Assembly: GCA_004376895.1 (NCBI GenBank)
Contig: SOIH01000185.1
Location: 1 to 35,923 of the forward strand
Direction: 5' to 3'
DNA: 35,923 nucleotides
DNA from: Anaerolineales bacterium
Lineage (GTDB): Bacteria > Chloroflexota > Anaerolineae > Anaerolineales > E44-bin32
The position numbers and the translations under genes were made by a program. This document shows positions 15,410 to 23,488 of the stretch, piece after piece. The notes beneath the pieces were generated by a model, which was given only the letters and a program-made list of their open reading frames with translations, was not told where the DNA came from and ran no database searches. Position 1 is the first letter of the stretch. The number at the start of each line of letters is the position of its first letter.

Positions 15410-15889
15410 GTGCTTTCGCCTTCGGATTTAGCACATTTTCTCCGTGAACGGGGATTGCGCGCCGAGCTTCTAACTCTGCCAATGGAGACGCCTACTGTCG
15501 AGGCCGCGGCAGAGGCCGTGGGGACATCGTCAGAAAAGATTGTCAAATCAGTGCTCTTTATGGTTGACGACCGACCGGTGCTGGCTATCACCTCAGGCTC
15601 AAGACGGATCGACCGCAGACGGATAGCAAAAAGCTTCGGCGTGGGTCGTAAACGGGTACGACTTGCCGACGAGAACCAGGTCCAGACCGCAACCGGCTAC
15701 CCCGTAGGCGCAGTGCCTCCATTTGGTCATCCCGAGCCGCTGCTGACAATCATCGACCCCGGCCTCCTGGTGCACGATGTGGTCTACGCTGGAGGAGGAG
15801 CGAGCGATCATTTGATCAGAGTGGAGACGGTGGAAATCCTGCGCGTTACGCAGGGCGAGGTGCTGGAGCTGATAGATCGATCGGTATAG
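15410..15889 (+). CDS. YbaK/ProX-type aminoacyl-tRNA deacylase
   Basis: GTG at 15410 is chosen because AAGGA lies 8 bases upstream and the resulting 159-residue protein starts where the family does (LSPSDLAHFLRERG); the frame opens earlier but that part is unrelated. The YbaK fold shows in VGTSSEKIVKSVLFMVDDRPVLAITSG, the RRIDRRRIAKSFG block, TGYPVGAVPPFGHP, and VYAGGGASDHLIRV. Lys in KSVLF is the family's catalytic lysine. These enzymes hydrolyse mischarged tRNAs in trans in the cytoplasm. Which tRNA is edited cannot be told. It is the second plus-strand gene after the EthD gene. Confidence 0.88.
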   Translation: MLSPSDLAHFLRERGLRAELLTLPMETPTVEAAAEAVGTSSEKIVKSVLFMVDDRPVLAITSGSRRIDRRRIAKSFGVGRKRVRLADENQVQTATGYPVGAVPPFGHPEPLLTIIDPGLLVHDVVYAGGGASDHLIRVETVEILRVTQGEVLELIDRSV

Positions 15890-15929
15890 TGAGCCCTATT
15901 GGGGCATAGAGTTAGGTGCAAGTGAAAAT

Positions 15930-16667
15930 GTGAACGGGATGGGGTTAGGCGACAGGAAAAAGAGCATCGGTTGGGGCTTGTCGATTTTGGCAGTTATCGC
16001 CATAGTCGGCGGTTATTTGATCTTCCAGCGCATTCGCCCATCCACGGTTCGTCTTAAGCGATTACGTCAATTTTGGATTGACCCAACCACCCATACTGAA
16101 TGGATGATTTATTCTGGCGAGCGATGCGGAAATGCGCCTTTTATCATGCCGACGGATGGTTTAATCGGGTTCTTCTGGGGGGATTCCTTCGCGCCCGGTC
16201 ATACCCATCAGGGGATCGACATCTTCGGTCCCAGCGGTCCTGACGGACTGGGCCAGACAGCGGTCGTCGCTGCCCATGACGGCTATCTCACTCGGCTTCC
16301 AGAGTGGCGCTCCTCCGTAATTATCCGCATCCCATCTGACCCTCTTCGACCGGAAAGGCAGATCTGGATATATTACACACACCTGGCGGACGCCGAGGGC
16401 AGCTCGTTTATCGTGGAGGATTTTCCGCAGGGAACAATGGATGTTTTTGTGAAGGCTGGAACCCTCCTGGGGTATCAAGGGAATTACTCCGCAGATCCAA
16501 ATAACCCCACTGGCATGCATCTGCACTTTTCGATCGTAAAAGATGACGGTCACGGACAGTTCTTGAACGAACTCGAGATCGATAATACGCTCGATCCCAG
16601 CCCCTACTTGGGTATCGAAGTGAACGTTAACCGCGCGGGAGATCAGCCCGCAGTGTGTGATCATTAG
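15930..16667 (+). CDS. Membrane-anchored M23 family metallopeptidase
   Basis: The 245-residue protein has one N-terminal membrane segment (about 13-33, GWGLSILAVIAIVGGYLIF) and an extracytoplasmic LytM/M23 domain. HQGIDIFGP supplies the first His and the Asp zinc ligands, VVAAHDGYLTRL is the following strand, and GMHLHFSIV is the HxH motif. These enzymes cut peptide cross-links or act as activators in cell-wall remodelling; some Chloroflexota lack a normal wall, so the substrate is uncertain. Two starts are possible, GTG 15930 and ATG 15939; neither has a good ribosome site. Confidence 0.88.
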   Translation: MNGMGLGDRKKSIGWGLSILAVIAIVGGYLIFQRIRPSTVRLKRLRQFWIDPTTHTEWMIYSGERCGNAPFIMPTDGLIGFFWGDSFAPGHTHQGIDIFGPSGPDGLGQTAVVAAHDGYLTRLPEWRSSVIIRIPSDPLRPERQIWIYYTHLADAEGSSFIVEDFPQGTMDVFVKAGTLLGYQGNYSADPNNPTGMHLHFSIVKDDGHGQFLNELEIDNTLDPSPYLGIEVNVNRAGDQPAVCDH

Positions 16668-16813
16668 TTCACGGGACCCGTGATGACATTCGGTCCTCGA
16701 AAATGAAAAGGTTACCGGGAAGCGGACAAGTCGATGATCGTGGAGAGACCTCTCACCCGACCGAATCGCCACCAACAGCCGAGAAGCTCAAATCGATCAT
16801 AGGAATTAAATCA

Positions 16814-17608
16814 ATGGGCTTCATCTCAGATCAATATAGAGATTCCTCGCGTTTGAATGCAAGGTTTCGTTTACACAGGGATTTCAGCACAAGTCAGCGT
16901 CCATTTCCTCGTTGGGTTTTCGACCAATTTGATTTCAATGCGGCAACATCCATCCTGGACATAGGCTGTGGTCCAGGCTATCTGTGGGCGGAGAATCGAG
17001 AGAGGGTTCACCATGAGTGGGAGATCGTGTTGGTAGACCGATCGTTCGGAATGCTTGCCGAAGCGCACAAGAATCTCCAGGGTTGGGGGTTGAAGGTTCG
17101 GTGGTTAAATAGCGACGCACGGGCGTTGCCGCTTGATGAGCGCGTCTTTGATGTTGTGGTGGCGAATCATATGCTCTATCACGTAGAGGATAGGCCGGGT
17201 GTACTCGGGGAGATAGGCCGTGTAATGAAACCTGAAGGGCGTCTGTACGCGGCAACCAATGGTCGAGAGCATCTACGTGAAATTCGAGAACTTATCGAGC
17301 GGTTTCAACTCGACAGTTCAATTTGGGCACATCATAACGCATTCAGCTTGGAGAACGGCGAAGCACAGCTCCGCGGTTCGTTCGAACGGGTCTCATGTGT
17401 AAGGTTCGATGATTCGCTTGAGGTAACCGACATTGAGCCGATCATGGATTATATTCAATCAGGTTTTTCGTCGGAGGAGCTGGCCGCCAACGCAAAAGGA
17501 CTACAGGACATACAGGTGTTTATTGGAAGGCAGCTTAATGAGGAGGGTGTCATTCGGATCCGCAAGGAGACTGGAATGTTCATCGCCGAGAAGCCACACC
17601 CGACTTAG
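16814..17608 (+). CDS. Class I SAM-dependent methyltransferase
   Basis: ATG 16814 gives 264 residues starting GFISDQYRDSSRLNARFRLHRDFST, which fits relatives; the frame opens at 16703 but the first 37 codons are low-complexity. AGGA lies 10 bases before 16814. The Rossmann core shows motif I (ILDIGCGPGYL), an acidic loop (IVLVDRSFGML), NSDARALPLD and DVVVANHMLYHVEDR, then LGEIGRVMKPEGRLYAATNG. This is the Methyltransf_11 pattern of small-molecule methylases. The substrate is unknown. It follows the M23 gene by 146 bases. Confidence 0.85.
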   Translation: MGFISDQYRDSSRLNARFRLHRDFSTSQRPFPRWVFDQFDFNAATSILDIGCGPGYLWAENRERVHHEWEIVLVDRSFGMLAEAHKNLQGWGLKVRWLNSDARALPLDERVFDVVVANHMLYHVEDRPGVLGEIGRVMKPEGRLYAATNGREHLREIRELIERFQLDSSIWAHHNAFSLENGEAQLRGSFERVSCVRFDDSLEVTDIEPIMDYIQSGFSSEELAANAKGLQDIQVFIGRQLNEEGVIRIRKETGMFIAEKPHPT

Positions 17609-17919
17609 CCATGATTGATCTCCCATGGTCCCACAAGGAAAGGATCATGGATTACAAAGCTACACTAGGGGCGTAGCACGGGCGCGGTTCTGTCGACGTA
17701 TAATAGTTGAGTTTTATGCCTCTGCTCACCCCGGGCAATGGTTTTCATTGAGATGTTTTCGCGTCTGAGAGAACCCGGAATAAGTGGTTGCGGCACCGTA
17801 GAGGATGATTGAACACCAAGTATGAATACATAGGGCGTATCCTTGATGTTCTCAGGAACATAGCCTTTAATAGAACGAGCCGACGCTATTCCTGCATCGA
17901 AGCGGAATGAGGGTTTGAG
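17609..17919. other. Intergenic region before the HicB-DinB gene
   Basis: No recognised gene. CCATGAT (17609-17615) and ATCATGG (17644-17650) could form a wide stem after the methyltransferase gene. TATAAT at 17699-17704, preceded by GACG, is a possible -10 for the next gene, with no good -35 and a long leader of about 210 bases. Confidence 0.4.
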
Positions 17920-18594
17920 ATGGCTTACATTGTCTGTGCAGAAGAAAACCAGAACCTATGGATTGCACATGTCCCCGATCTGCCTGGATGTTTTGCTAGC
18001 AATGAAAATCGCGAGACGGCAATACAGGCGATACCGGTGGTGACCGACAATTATCTCGATTGGTGTAAAAAACATGGGATTCGAGTAACGGGTCTCTCGG
18101 CGCCGATGATTGTATCGGAAGTGATTCGAGCCTGGGAATTCGAAGACGGCCACATGGTGAATGCTTTCTTCGCAGCAGACCGTCCGCCTCTCGTTGGCGC
18201 TGAGATCAGCGAGTTCAAGCTCCTGCTCGAGGCGACCTATGAAGATTTGCTCGCTTCAGTGGAGGATATCGAGCCTGAGGATGCAAACAAGATTTTACCG
18301 GGTGAGCGGTGGTCAATTGAGGGGGTTCTGGAGCATGTCGCCAAGTCAGAGTGGTGGTACTTAGATCGTCTCGGTTTGGCGTTCCCACGCGTTGGGATTC
18401 CCGCGGATGCTAAACTCTTTCTGCGCGAAGTGCATGCTCATATGCTTGTAACATTGCCGGAGCTTCAAAAGCGTGGGGGTGCCGTAACCCTGGCGGGCGA
18501 GACGTGGTCTGCACGGAAAGTTCTACGGCGGAGTCTTTGGCATCGGCGAGATCACACAGCGCATATCGCCAAGCTGCGGGCGCGGCTGCGTTGA
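17920..18594 (+). CDS. HicB-like domain fused to a DinB-like domain
   Basis: Residues 1-60 have the HicB/UPF0150 strand-helix pattern: YIVCAEENQNLWIAHVPDLPGCF, then a helix ending in LDWCKKHG. Residues 90-224 are a DinB/YfiT four-helix bundle with LLASVEDIEPEDAN, SIEGVLEHVAKSEWWYLDRL (His near a metal site) and a C-terminal HRRDHTAHIAKLR carrying the other metal ligands. DinB-like proteins include thiol-dependent detoxifying transferases. HicB modules usually bind a partner toxin, but here no hicA is adjacent, so this is a domain reuse rather than a toxin-antitoxin pair. GAGGG lies 7 bases before the ATG. Confidence 0.82.
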   Translation: MAYIVCAEENQNLWIAHVPDLPGCFASNENRETAIQAIPVVTDNYLDWCKKHGIRVTGLSAPMIVSEVIRAWEFEDGHMVNAFFAADRPPLVGAEISEFKLLLEATYEDLLASVEDIEPEDANKILPGERWSIEGVLEHVAKSEWWYLDRLGLAFPRVGIPADAKLFLREVHAHMLVTLPELQKRGGAVTLAGETWSARKVLRRSLWHRRDHTAHIAKLRARLR

Positions 18595-18754
18595 CGCGGC
18601 TGTACCGGGTTGCCCACATACTTTTTGCAGGGAAGAAATTACCTATCGAAATGTATACCCCAACCTACTGAAGGACTGCGATGCAGGAGCAGTGGCACGG
18701 CTCATAGTTCACGGGGCTCTGAATACGCAGTCGATGAAATATCGGAGGTTATGT

Positions 18755-19528
18755 ATGTCCTACAAAAGTATCAAGACGGAAATCCACGAAGGCGTGGGGC
18801 TGGTTCGTATCGACCGACCGAAGGAGTTAAATGCGCTTAACAGCACTATTATGGCAGAATTGGGACAGGCGCTTATGGTTTTCGATGCTGATCCCCAGAT
18901 CGGCGCAATTGTCATTACCGGCGATACGCGCGCCTTCGCGGCGGGAGCTGATATCAAAGAGATGGTCGACGCAACTGCAGCGGAGATGCTTCAAACCGAG
19001 CCTATCGAGCGTTGGGATTTGATACGGGAAGTGAAGAAGCCGATCATCGCCGCTGTTTCGGGATGGTGCTTGGGTGGCGGGAATGAACTGGCTATGGCCT
19101 GCGATATGATCATCGCCTCGGAGACGGCTAAGTTTGGCCAGCCGGAGATTAATATTGGCGTGATTCCTGGTGCGGGTGGTACCCAACGGCTTACTCGTGC
19201 GGTAGGAAAGGCGCTGGCGATGGAGATGGTTCTCAACAATCGACACCTGAATGCCGAGGAAGCCTGTAGGTTTGGGCTGGTGAACCGCGTCGTCCCCGAG
19301 GAGATTTATCTTGAAGAGGCGCTCAATCTGGCACACGAGATCGCTAAACGTGCACCTTTAGCCGTGAGAATGGGAAAAGAAATGGTTAACCAAGCTTTTG
19401 AATCTTTCCTGGCTGACGGCATTGCCTATGAGCGCCGAAGTTTCTATTTCCTTTTCAGTACGGAAGACCAGAAGGAAGGTATGCGGGCTTTCATGGAGAA
19501 ACGTGAAGCGGAGTGGAAGGGAAAATAG
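18755..19528 (+). CDS. Enoyl-CoA hydratase (crotonase family)
   Basis: ATG 18755 has GGAGG (18744-18748) six bases upstream and gives 257 residues, the family norm. The oxyanion-hole segments [11 protein letters not shown] and [15 protein letters not shown] are intact. Both catalytic glutamates are present (NELAMACD and [20 protein letters not shown]). It should hydrate trans-2-enoyl-CoA to 3-hydroxyacyl-CoA in beta-oxidation or related CoA pathways. No other fatty-acid gene adjoins it. A second crotonase of a different type lies at 22374. Confidence 0.92.
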   Translation: MSYKSIKTEIHEGVGLVRIDRPKELNALNSTIMAELGQALMVFDADPQIGAIVITGDTRAFAAGADIKEMVDATAAEMLQTEPIERWDLIREVKKPIIAAVSGWCLGGGNELAMACDMIIASETAKFGQPEINIGVIPGAGGTQRLTRAVGKALAMEMVLNNRHLNAEEACRFGLVNRVVPEEIYLEEALNLAHEIAKRAPLAVRMGKEMVNQAFESFLADGIAYERRSFYFLFSTEDQKEGMRAFMEKREAEWKGK

Positions 19529-19626
19529 GCGAGCCTGCGCAGGATCCTGATAAAAGGAGCCGTTTAAGCGCTTCAGAATATTCATTTCTTATTGCAGATT
19601 GCAGGTTTCTGGTCATCTGAGGTTCT

Positions 19627-20469
19627 ATGCTCACGTATCGACAATTTGTCAATGCCCTGAAAGAGATCGGACTCGACTCCCACAGCCGGGTGATCGCTCA
19701 TAGCGGATCATCTGCTCCAACAAAAGTGTCTGGCGGGGCGGAGACGATCGTTGGCGCTCTGGTGGCGACTTGTGGAGGGGTTATGATGCCGGCGTTCACA
19801 CAGCGCACGACCATCATCCCACCCTTCGGGCCGCTCGACAACGCACTCGAGTATGGTTCGGAGCCGGATGGTAATCAAGAAGCCGAGATATACAATCCGG
19901 GATTGCCGGTAGATTCCGAGCTTGGAGAGGTCTCCGAGGTCATTCGCGGCCTTACACAGGCACGACGTTCCAATCACCCTATTCTTTCGTTCGTAGGCGC
20001 TAATCTCGATGAGGCGCTGCTAAGCCAGACGATCGAGGAGCCATTTGCACCGATCGAATGGCTGGCAGATTTTGACGGTGATGTGCTGTTGATCGACACA
20101 GATCACCGCTCGAATGTGAGTTTGCACAGTGCGGAACGCCTGGCGGGGCGCAGGAGCTTTATCCGCTGGGCGCTAACAGAAGAAGGGGTTGTTGAGTGCA
20201 GGAATATGCCGGGCTGCCCTGACGGCTTCGATGCTATCAGGAGTCGACTCGAGGGAATCTCACATGCTGCTGAATATGAAGGATTGAGGCTTGAGGTAGT
20301 CCCGGTCCGAGATTTGGTCAACGTTGCTGTGGGTTGGATTCACGAGGATCCGCGGGCGCTCCTGTGTGACCGACCCTTTTGTCCTCGCTGCGCGGCTGTT
20401 CGGACATCGGTTCGTAAAGAAGACGCGAATCTGGAGGACGGTGAGCAAGGCCAAGAAAACACCGGTTGA
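19627..20469 (+). CDS. AAC(3) family N-acetyltransferase-like protein
   Basis: The 280-residue protein matches the AAC(3)/YokD fold: VIAHSGSSAPTKVSGGAETIVGAL at the start, GGVMMPAFT, LGEVSEVIRGLTQARRSNHPILSFVGAN, and NVSLHSAE with the conserved His. The fold uses acetyl-CoA. True aminoglycoside acetyltransferases and unrelated environmental members share it, so resistance cannot be claimed. The C-terminus has a CDRPFCPRCAAV cysteine set, not typical of drug-modifying members. No mobile element or resistance gene is nearby. It lies 98 bases after the hydratase gene; no ribosome site is clear at the ATG. Confidence 0.82.
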   Translation: MLTYRQFVNALKEIGLDSHSRVIAHSGSSAPTKVSGGAETIVGALVATCGGVMMPAFTQRTTIIPPFGPLDNALEYGSEPDGNQEAEIYNPGLPVDSELGEVSEVIRGLTQARRSNHPILSFVGANLDEALLSQTIEEPFAPIEWLADFDGDVLLIDTDHRSNVSLHSAERLAGRRSFIRWALTEEGVVECRNMPGCPDGFDAIRSRLEGISHAAEYEGLRLEVVPVRDLVNVAVGWIHEDPRALLCDRPFCPRCAAVRTSVRKEDANLEDGEQGQENTG

Positions 20470-20631
20470 GGGCACCTGAACATACACGAGCTCATTTGAG
20501 AAGGACAGGTGGCATGGATTTCTCACAAGGACTCTTCAGCGTGTGTGGCAGGAGATGTCGGTATGTATTCATCCTAGCCTATTAGCGAGATTTCCCTGAA
20601 AAAGTTGGTCTGACTGTAACTATAAAAAAAC

Positions 20632-20659
20632 GGGGCATATACCGGATGTGCCCCATTTT
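20632..20659. terminator. Bidirectional rho-independent terminator
   Basis: GGGGCA (20632-20637) pairs with TGCCCC (20649-20654). On the minus strand it is followed by GTTTTTTT, a strong stop for the DUF547 gene; on the plus strand by ATTTTCGTTT, serving the AAC(3)-like gene. Confidence 0.85.
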
Positions 20660-20689
20660 CGTTTAACGATATGCGGATTTCGTGAAGGG

Positions 20690-21553
20690 TTATGCGCTCG
20701 AATTCACCTTCCAATCGTAGCGCAAGTAACGAACCTTGAAATCTCCGCTTTCGAGGGCGCTTCGTACTTCCATGTCATGAACATGGCGCTGGACTAACTC
20801 CAAGACAGCAGGCAGCCCACCGAAGTCCGCGAGATACCATTGGAAGATCTTTGAGAGCTGGAGCGTATTCGTCTCCGCCAAATAGTGAACCCCATCCCCG
20901 TTAATGAACGCGGCCGCGGCTTGGTCGAGCTGCCGGTCCAGGTGTTCGTGATCGTAAAAAGCGATTGGAGGGCAGGAACGGGCGCCGCAAACAAGGCTGA
21001 AATGGATTCGAGGGTCTAGGTGATCCACCATCAGCGATAGACGGGGATCGTCCGCGGCGAATGACCGGAAATGCATAACAGGGTTGGGGCGGTTCCGCCG
21101 CAGGATGCCATGCTCGATCTCATCAGCCGAGAACCGCAACCCGCCCACATTGTAGGCAGCCTGGCGGAAGATCCCCGGTCGACTCATAATGGAGCCCTGA
21201 ATGCCGAAGCTAATAACCGCGTCGATGATCAGCGCGTTGTAGAGATTTATCCAGAAAGCCATCAGGGCAGGGCCATGGCCAAGATCGCCAGGTTTGCACG
21301 CTGAGAGTTGGCGGGTGATCCCACGGAACTGAGTATACGCATCGCTCTCGCGCAAACTGCGGTAGTCAATCAATCCCGTATCCGGATCGAGTGCATCAGC
21401 CAACAAGGATTTGCTTGCCTTCATCATCGCCCGGGCAGGATTGCTAGACTTCTCGGTGGGAGTTCCAGCGTTGAGGACATCTCCTGGGTCTATGCGCAGG
21501 AAGAAATCGAACGTACGATTGCCCCCGCGGATAAGTGTGTCTGCTAGAGTCAT
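20690..21553 (-). CDS. DUF547 domain protein
   Basis: ATG 21553 has GAGGG eight bases upstream and gives 287 residues; an ORF open to 21745 adds nothing familiar. The DUF547 domain covers about 60-250: LIDYRSLRES near its start, LMAFWINLYNALIIDAVI as the most conserved block, AYNVGGLRFSADEIEHGIL, then RIHFSLVCGARSCPPI. FWINLYNAL and SLVCGARSCP with its paired cysteines are typical. The function of the domain is unknown, although a cysteine-peptidase-like fold has been proposed. No signal peptide is visible. It stands alone with its own terminator. Confidence 0.88.
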   Translation of the reverse strand: MTLADTLIRGGNRTFDFFLRIDPGDVLNAGTPTEKSSNPARAMMKASKSLLADALDPDTGLIDYRSLRESDAYTQFRGITRQLSACKPGDLGHGPALMAFWINLYNALIIDAVISFGIQGSIMSRPGIFRQAAYNVGGLRFSADEIEHGILRRNRPNPVMHFRSFAADDPRLSLMVDHLDPRIHFSLVCGARSCPPIAFYDHEHLDRQLDQAAAAFINGDGVHYLAETNTLQLSKIFQWYLADFGGLPAVLELVQRHVHDMEVRSALESGDFKVRYLRYDWKVNSSA

Positions 21554-21878
21554 GGTTTTGACCCTCATGTGAGGCGAATGCTCAAGTTGTTCAAGATGAT
21601 TGTTGTCGATATTATGTATCATCCCTTTGACGTGTCGTCTGACAAGAAACTTTCGTGCACGGACCAATTGGGATAAGGTGCTTGTTGGACGGGAGCATCC
21701 CGCGCCAGCTGGAAAGAAACCGTTCAAGGGGCTTGAGAGGAACATAAGTGTCAGTTATGGATCGATATCCATGCCTACATGGCACCACACTTATTTTCCA
21801 CAAGCAAGGTCCACGAAAAGCGGGTAGAATCTATGGTAAGATACCGCCGCCTGCAGAACAGCGGGCGATGAGGAACCC
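21554..21878. other. Intergenic region between divergent genes
   Basis: The 325 bases should hold the promoters of DUF547 (minus) and the acidic protein (plus). The best plus-strand -10 candidates are TAGAAT (about 21825) and TAAGAT (about 21836), both without a convincing -35. No gene or structured RNA was recognised. Confidence 0.4.
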
Positions 21879-22280
21879 ATGCCTGAGCCCGAGAAAATCA
21901 CCATTATCGAAGGACCACCACCGACATTTGAGCTAGTCGGTGATACCTGGCTGTTTGGTTTGACCGAGGGCCCAATCCCTTCGAGAGTCGCATTCTGCCG
22001 TGTAAGAACTGCGAATGGGCCAGCGCTGGTAGAGCGCTGCTATCGCGCTTGGCGGCAGAGACAATCTATCTTTCTCGAGTTCCGCTCACAGGATGGTCTC
22101 ACCCAGGAAGCACCCATCGTAGCTGTCCGTTGGTTAGAAGCCCCTGAAGGGCACGTACTTATGCTCTGGATTCGTCTGCAGGAAGATGAAATTGAAATTG
22201 AATTCGGTTTCGATTTTGGTGACATCGACGACGATGTTGATGAATTGGATGATAACTTAGATTTTGGCCTTTCTCTGTAA
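21879..22280 (+). CDS. Acidic protein of unknown function
   Basis: I do not recognise this 133-residue protein. The first 100 residues alternate charged and hydrophobic strands (TWLFGLTEGPIPSRVAFCRV, FLEFRSQDG, HVLMLWIRLQED), consistent with a small beta-rich domain. The last 35 residues are extremely acidic (IEIEFGFDFGDIDDDVDELDD), the kind of tail that binds cations, nucleic-acid-binding proteins or a basic partner. There is no signal or membrane segment. GAGGA lies 5 bases before the ATG, and a strong terminator follows directly. Confidence 0.75.
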   Translation: MPEPEKITIIEGPPPTFELVGDTWLFGLTEGPIPSRVAFCRVRTANGPALVERCYRAWRQRQSIFLEFRSQDGLTQEAPIVAVRWLEAPEGHVLMLWIRLQEDEIEIEFGFDFGDIDDDVDELDDNLDFGLSL

Positions 22281-22288
22281 GAAAGTCG

Positions 22289-22315
22289 ACCGGGCGCACC
22301 AGCGCCCGGTTTTTT
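22289..22315 (+). terminator. Rho-independent terminator
   Basis: ACCGGGCGC (22289-22297), loop ACCA, GCGCCCGGT (22302-22310), then TTTTT. It separates the acidic-protein gene from the following crotonase gene. Confidence 0.9.
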
Positions 22316-22373
22316 CCTTAAAGTCACATGCTGCAGCATTATTCCAGGGAATTGCAAAAGGGAGAGAGATTTC

Positions 22374-23156
22374 ATGGCTACGATGAGTATCTATACTGAC
22401 CAGAGCGACGGCGTTCTGACAATTAAGCTGGATCGACCGAAGGTGAACGCATTCGACCTGCCCATGGTCGACAAATTATTGGCGGCATTAGCTGCTGCTG
22501 AGAAGGATGATTCTGTTCGCTGTATGGTGCTTACGGGTTCCGGGAGGTTCTTCAGTGCTGGTCAGGACATCAGCGATATCCAGGAGGCGGGGGAAGATAT
22601 CCCTTATCGAGATCACCTGGAGCGCACCTACAACCAGGTGGTTCGTAAGTTGCGAGCAATCGAAAAGCCAATTATCGGGGCGATCAATGGTCCTGCTGCC
22701 GGGGCAGGTCTCGGTATTGCATTGGCGACGGATATTCGCTGGGCGGCAGAAAGAGCAAGTTTTTCCTTCGGGTTCACTCGGATCGGACTTGCGGCCGATT
22801 CGGGCACTTCGGTCTTCCTCCCAATGATTCTCGGTCTTTCGATGGCAAGTGAATTTGCCTTTGACGGCCGGATACTCACCTCGGAGGAAGCTTATAGGCA
22901 TGGCTTAGTAAGCCGAGTCTTTCCCGATTTAGAGCTCCACCAAGAGGTCCATGAATATGCTGTAAAGCTCGCTGCGGGACCGACGAGGGCGATAGGTCTC
23001 ACAAAGCGGGCCTTCAATCGAACTGTGCTGAAATCCCTCGATGCAGCATTGGCGTATGAAGCCATTTTGCAGGAGATCGCAGGTCGAACGGCAGACCACA
23101 AGGAGGGGGTGGCCGCCTTCCTCGAGAAACGTTCCCCGTCCTTTCGCGGAGCCTGA
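22374..23156 (+). CDS. PaaG-like enoyl-CoA hydratase/isomerase
   Basis: A 260-residue crotonase. RFFSAGQDISDIQ and NGPAAGAGLGIALATDIRWA form the oxyanion hole. GFTRIGLAADSGTSVFLPMILG has Asp where hydratases have their second Glu, the mark of the PaaG/isomerase group, as opposed to the two-Glu hydratase at 18755. PaaG isomerises epoxyphenylacetyl-CoA, and relatives shift enoyl-CoA double bonds; no other paa gene is here, so the real substrate is open. GGGAGAGAG precedes the ATG by a few bases. The gene is monocistronic, between a terminator and a repeat element. Confidence 0.88.
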   Translation: MATMSIYTDQSDGVLTIKLDRPKVNAFDLPMVDKLLAALAAAEKDDSVRCMVLTGSGRFFSAGQDISDIQEAGEDIPYRDHLERTYNQVVRKLRAIEKPIIGAINGPAAGAGLGIALATDIRWAAERASFSFGFTRIGLAADSGTSVFLPMILGLSMASEFAFDGRILTSEEAYRHGLVSRVFPDLELHQEVHEYAVKLAAGPTRAIGLTKRAFNRTVLKSLDAALAYEAILQEIAGRTADHKEGVAAFLEKRSPSFRGA

Positions 23157-23200
23157 CCAGGCTCCCTCCTGGCAAGAAGCACCCGCCTGTTTGAAGAACG

Positions 23201-23374
23201 AGAGGCTTCGCTCCGCTCAGCATGACAGGTTCCCGCTTAATGTCATTCTGAGTATCCCTTCGGCGTTGCTCAGGATAAACTCCGCGACTAAGAATCTCGT
23301 TTTTCCCAGACAGAAGCTCCCTCAATTGTAGATCGAGATTCTTCACCACCGCTGCGCTTCGGCTCAAAATGACA
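23201..23374. repeat. Palindromic intergenic repeat element, copy 2 with an adjoining partial copy
   Basis: GTCATTCTGAGTATCCCTTC starts at 23242 and the first 30 bases equal copy 1 (9791-9820). The element ends CAAAATGACA at 23374, an inverted match of its left end. Immediately to the left, 23201-23226 is a right-hand end (CTTCGCTCCGCTCAGCATGACAG) of another, truncated copy. The whole 23157-23488 gap contains nothing else recognisable. Confidence 0.75.
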
Positions 23375-23488
23375 ACCCAGCACGACTACTATGATTTAGC
23401 ACTAGTATCCCGTCCAATGAAATTGGGTGATTAACTTCAGGGGAATATCCACCATTCGTTGTGCGTAACAATTAGAACGAGGGGCACA

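Noticed and set aside
17665-17919. A minus-strand frame open for over 80 codons in the gap before the HicB-DinB gene.
   Set aside because: It has no suitable start or ribosome site, continues antisense into a real gene, and a stop-free run of this size is not rare by chance among six frames.
19627-20469. Aminoglycoside resistance gene.
   Set aside because: Only the AAC(3) fold is visible; there is no mobile context, and environmental members of this fold are not known to give resistance.
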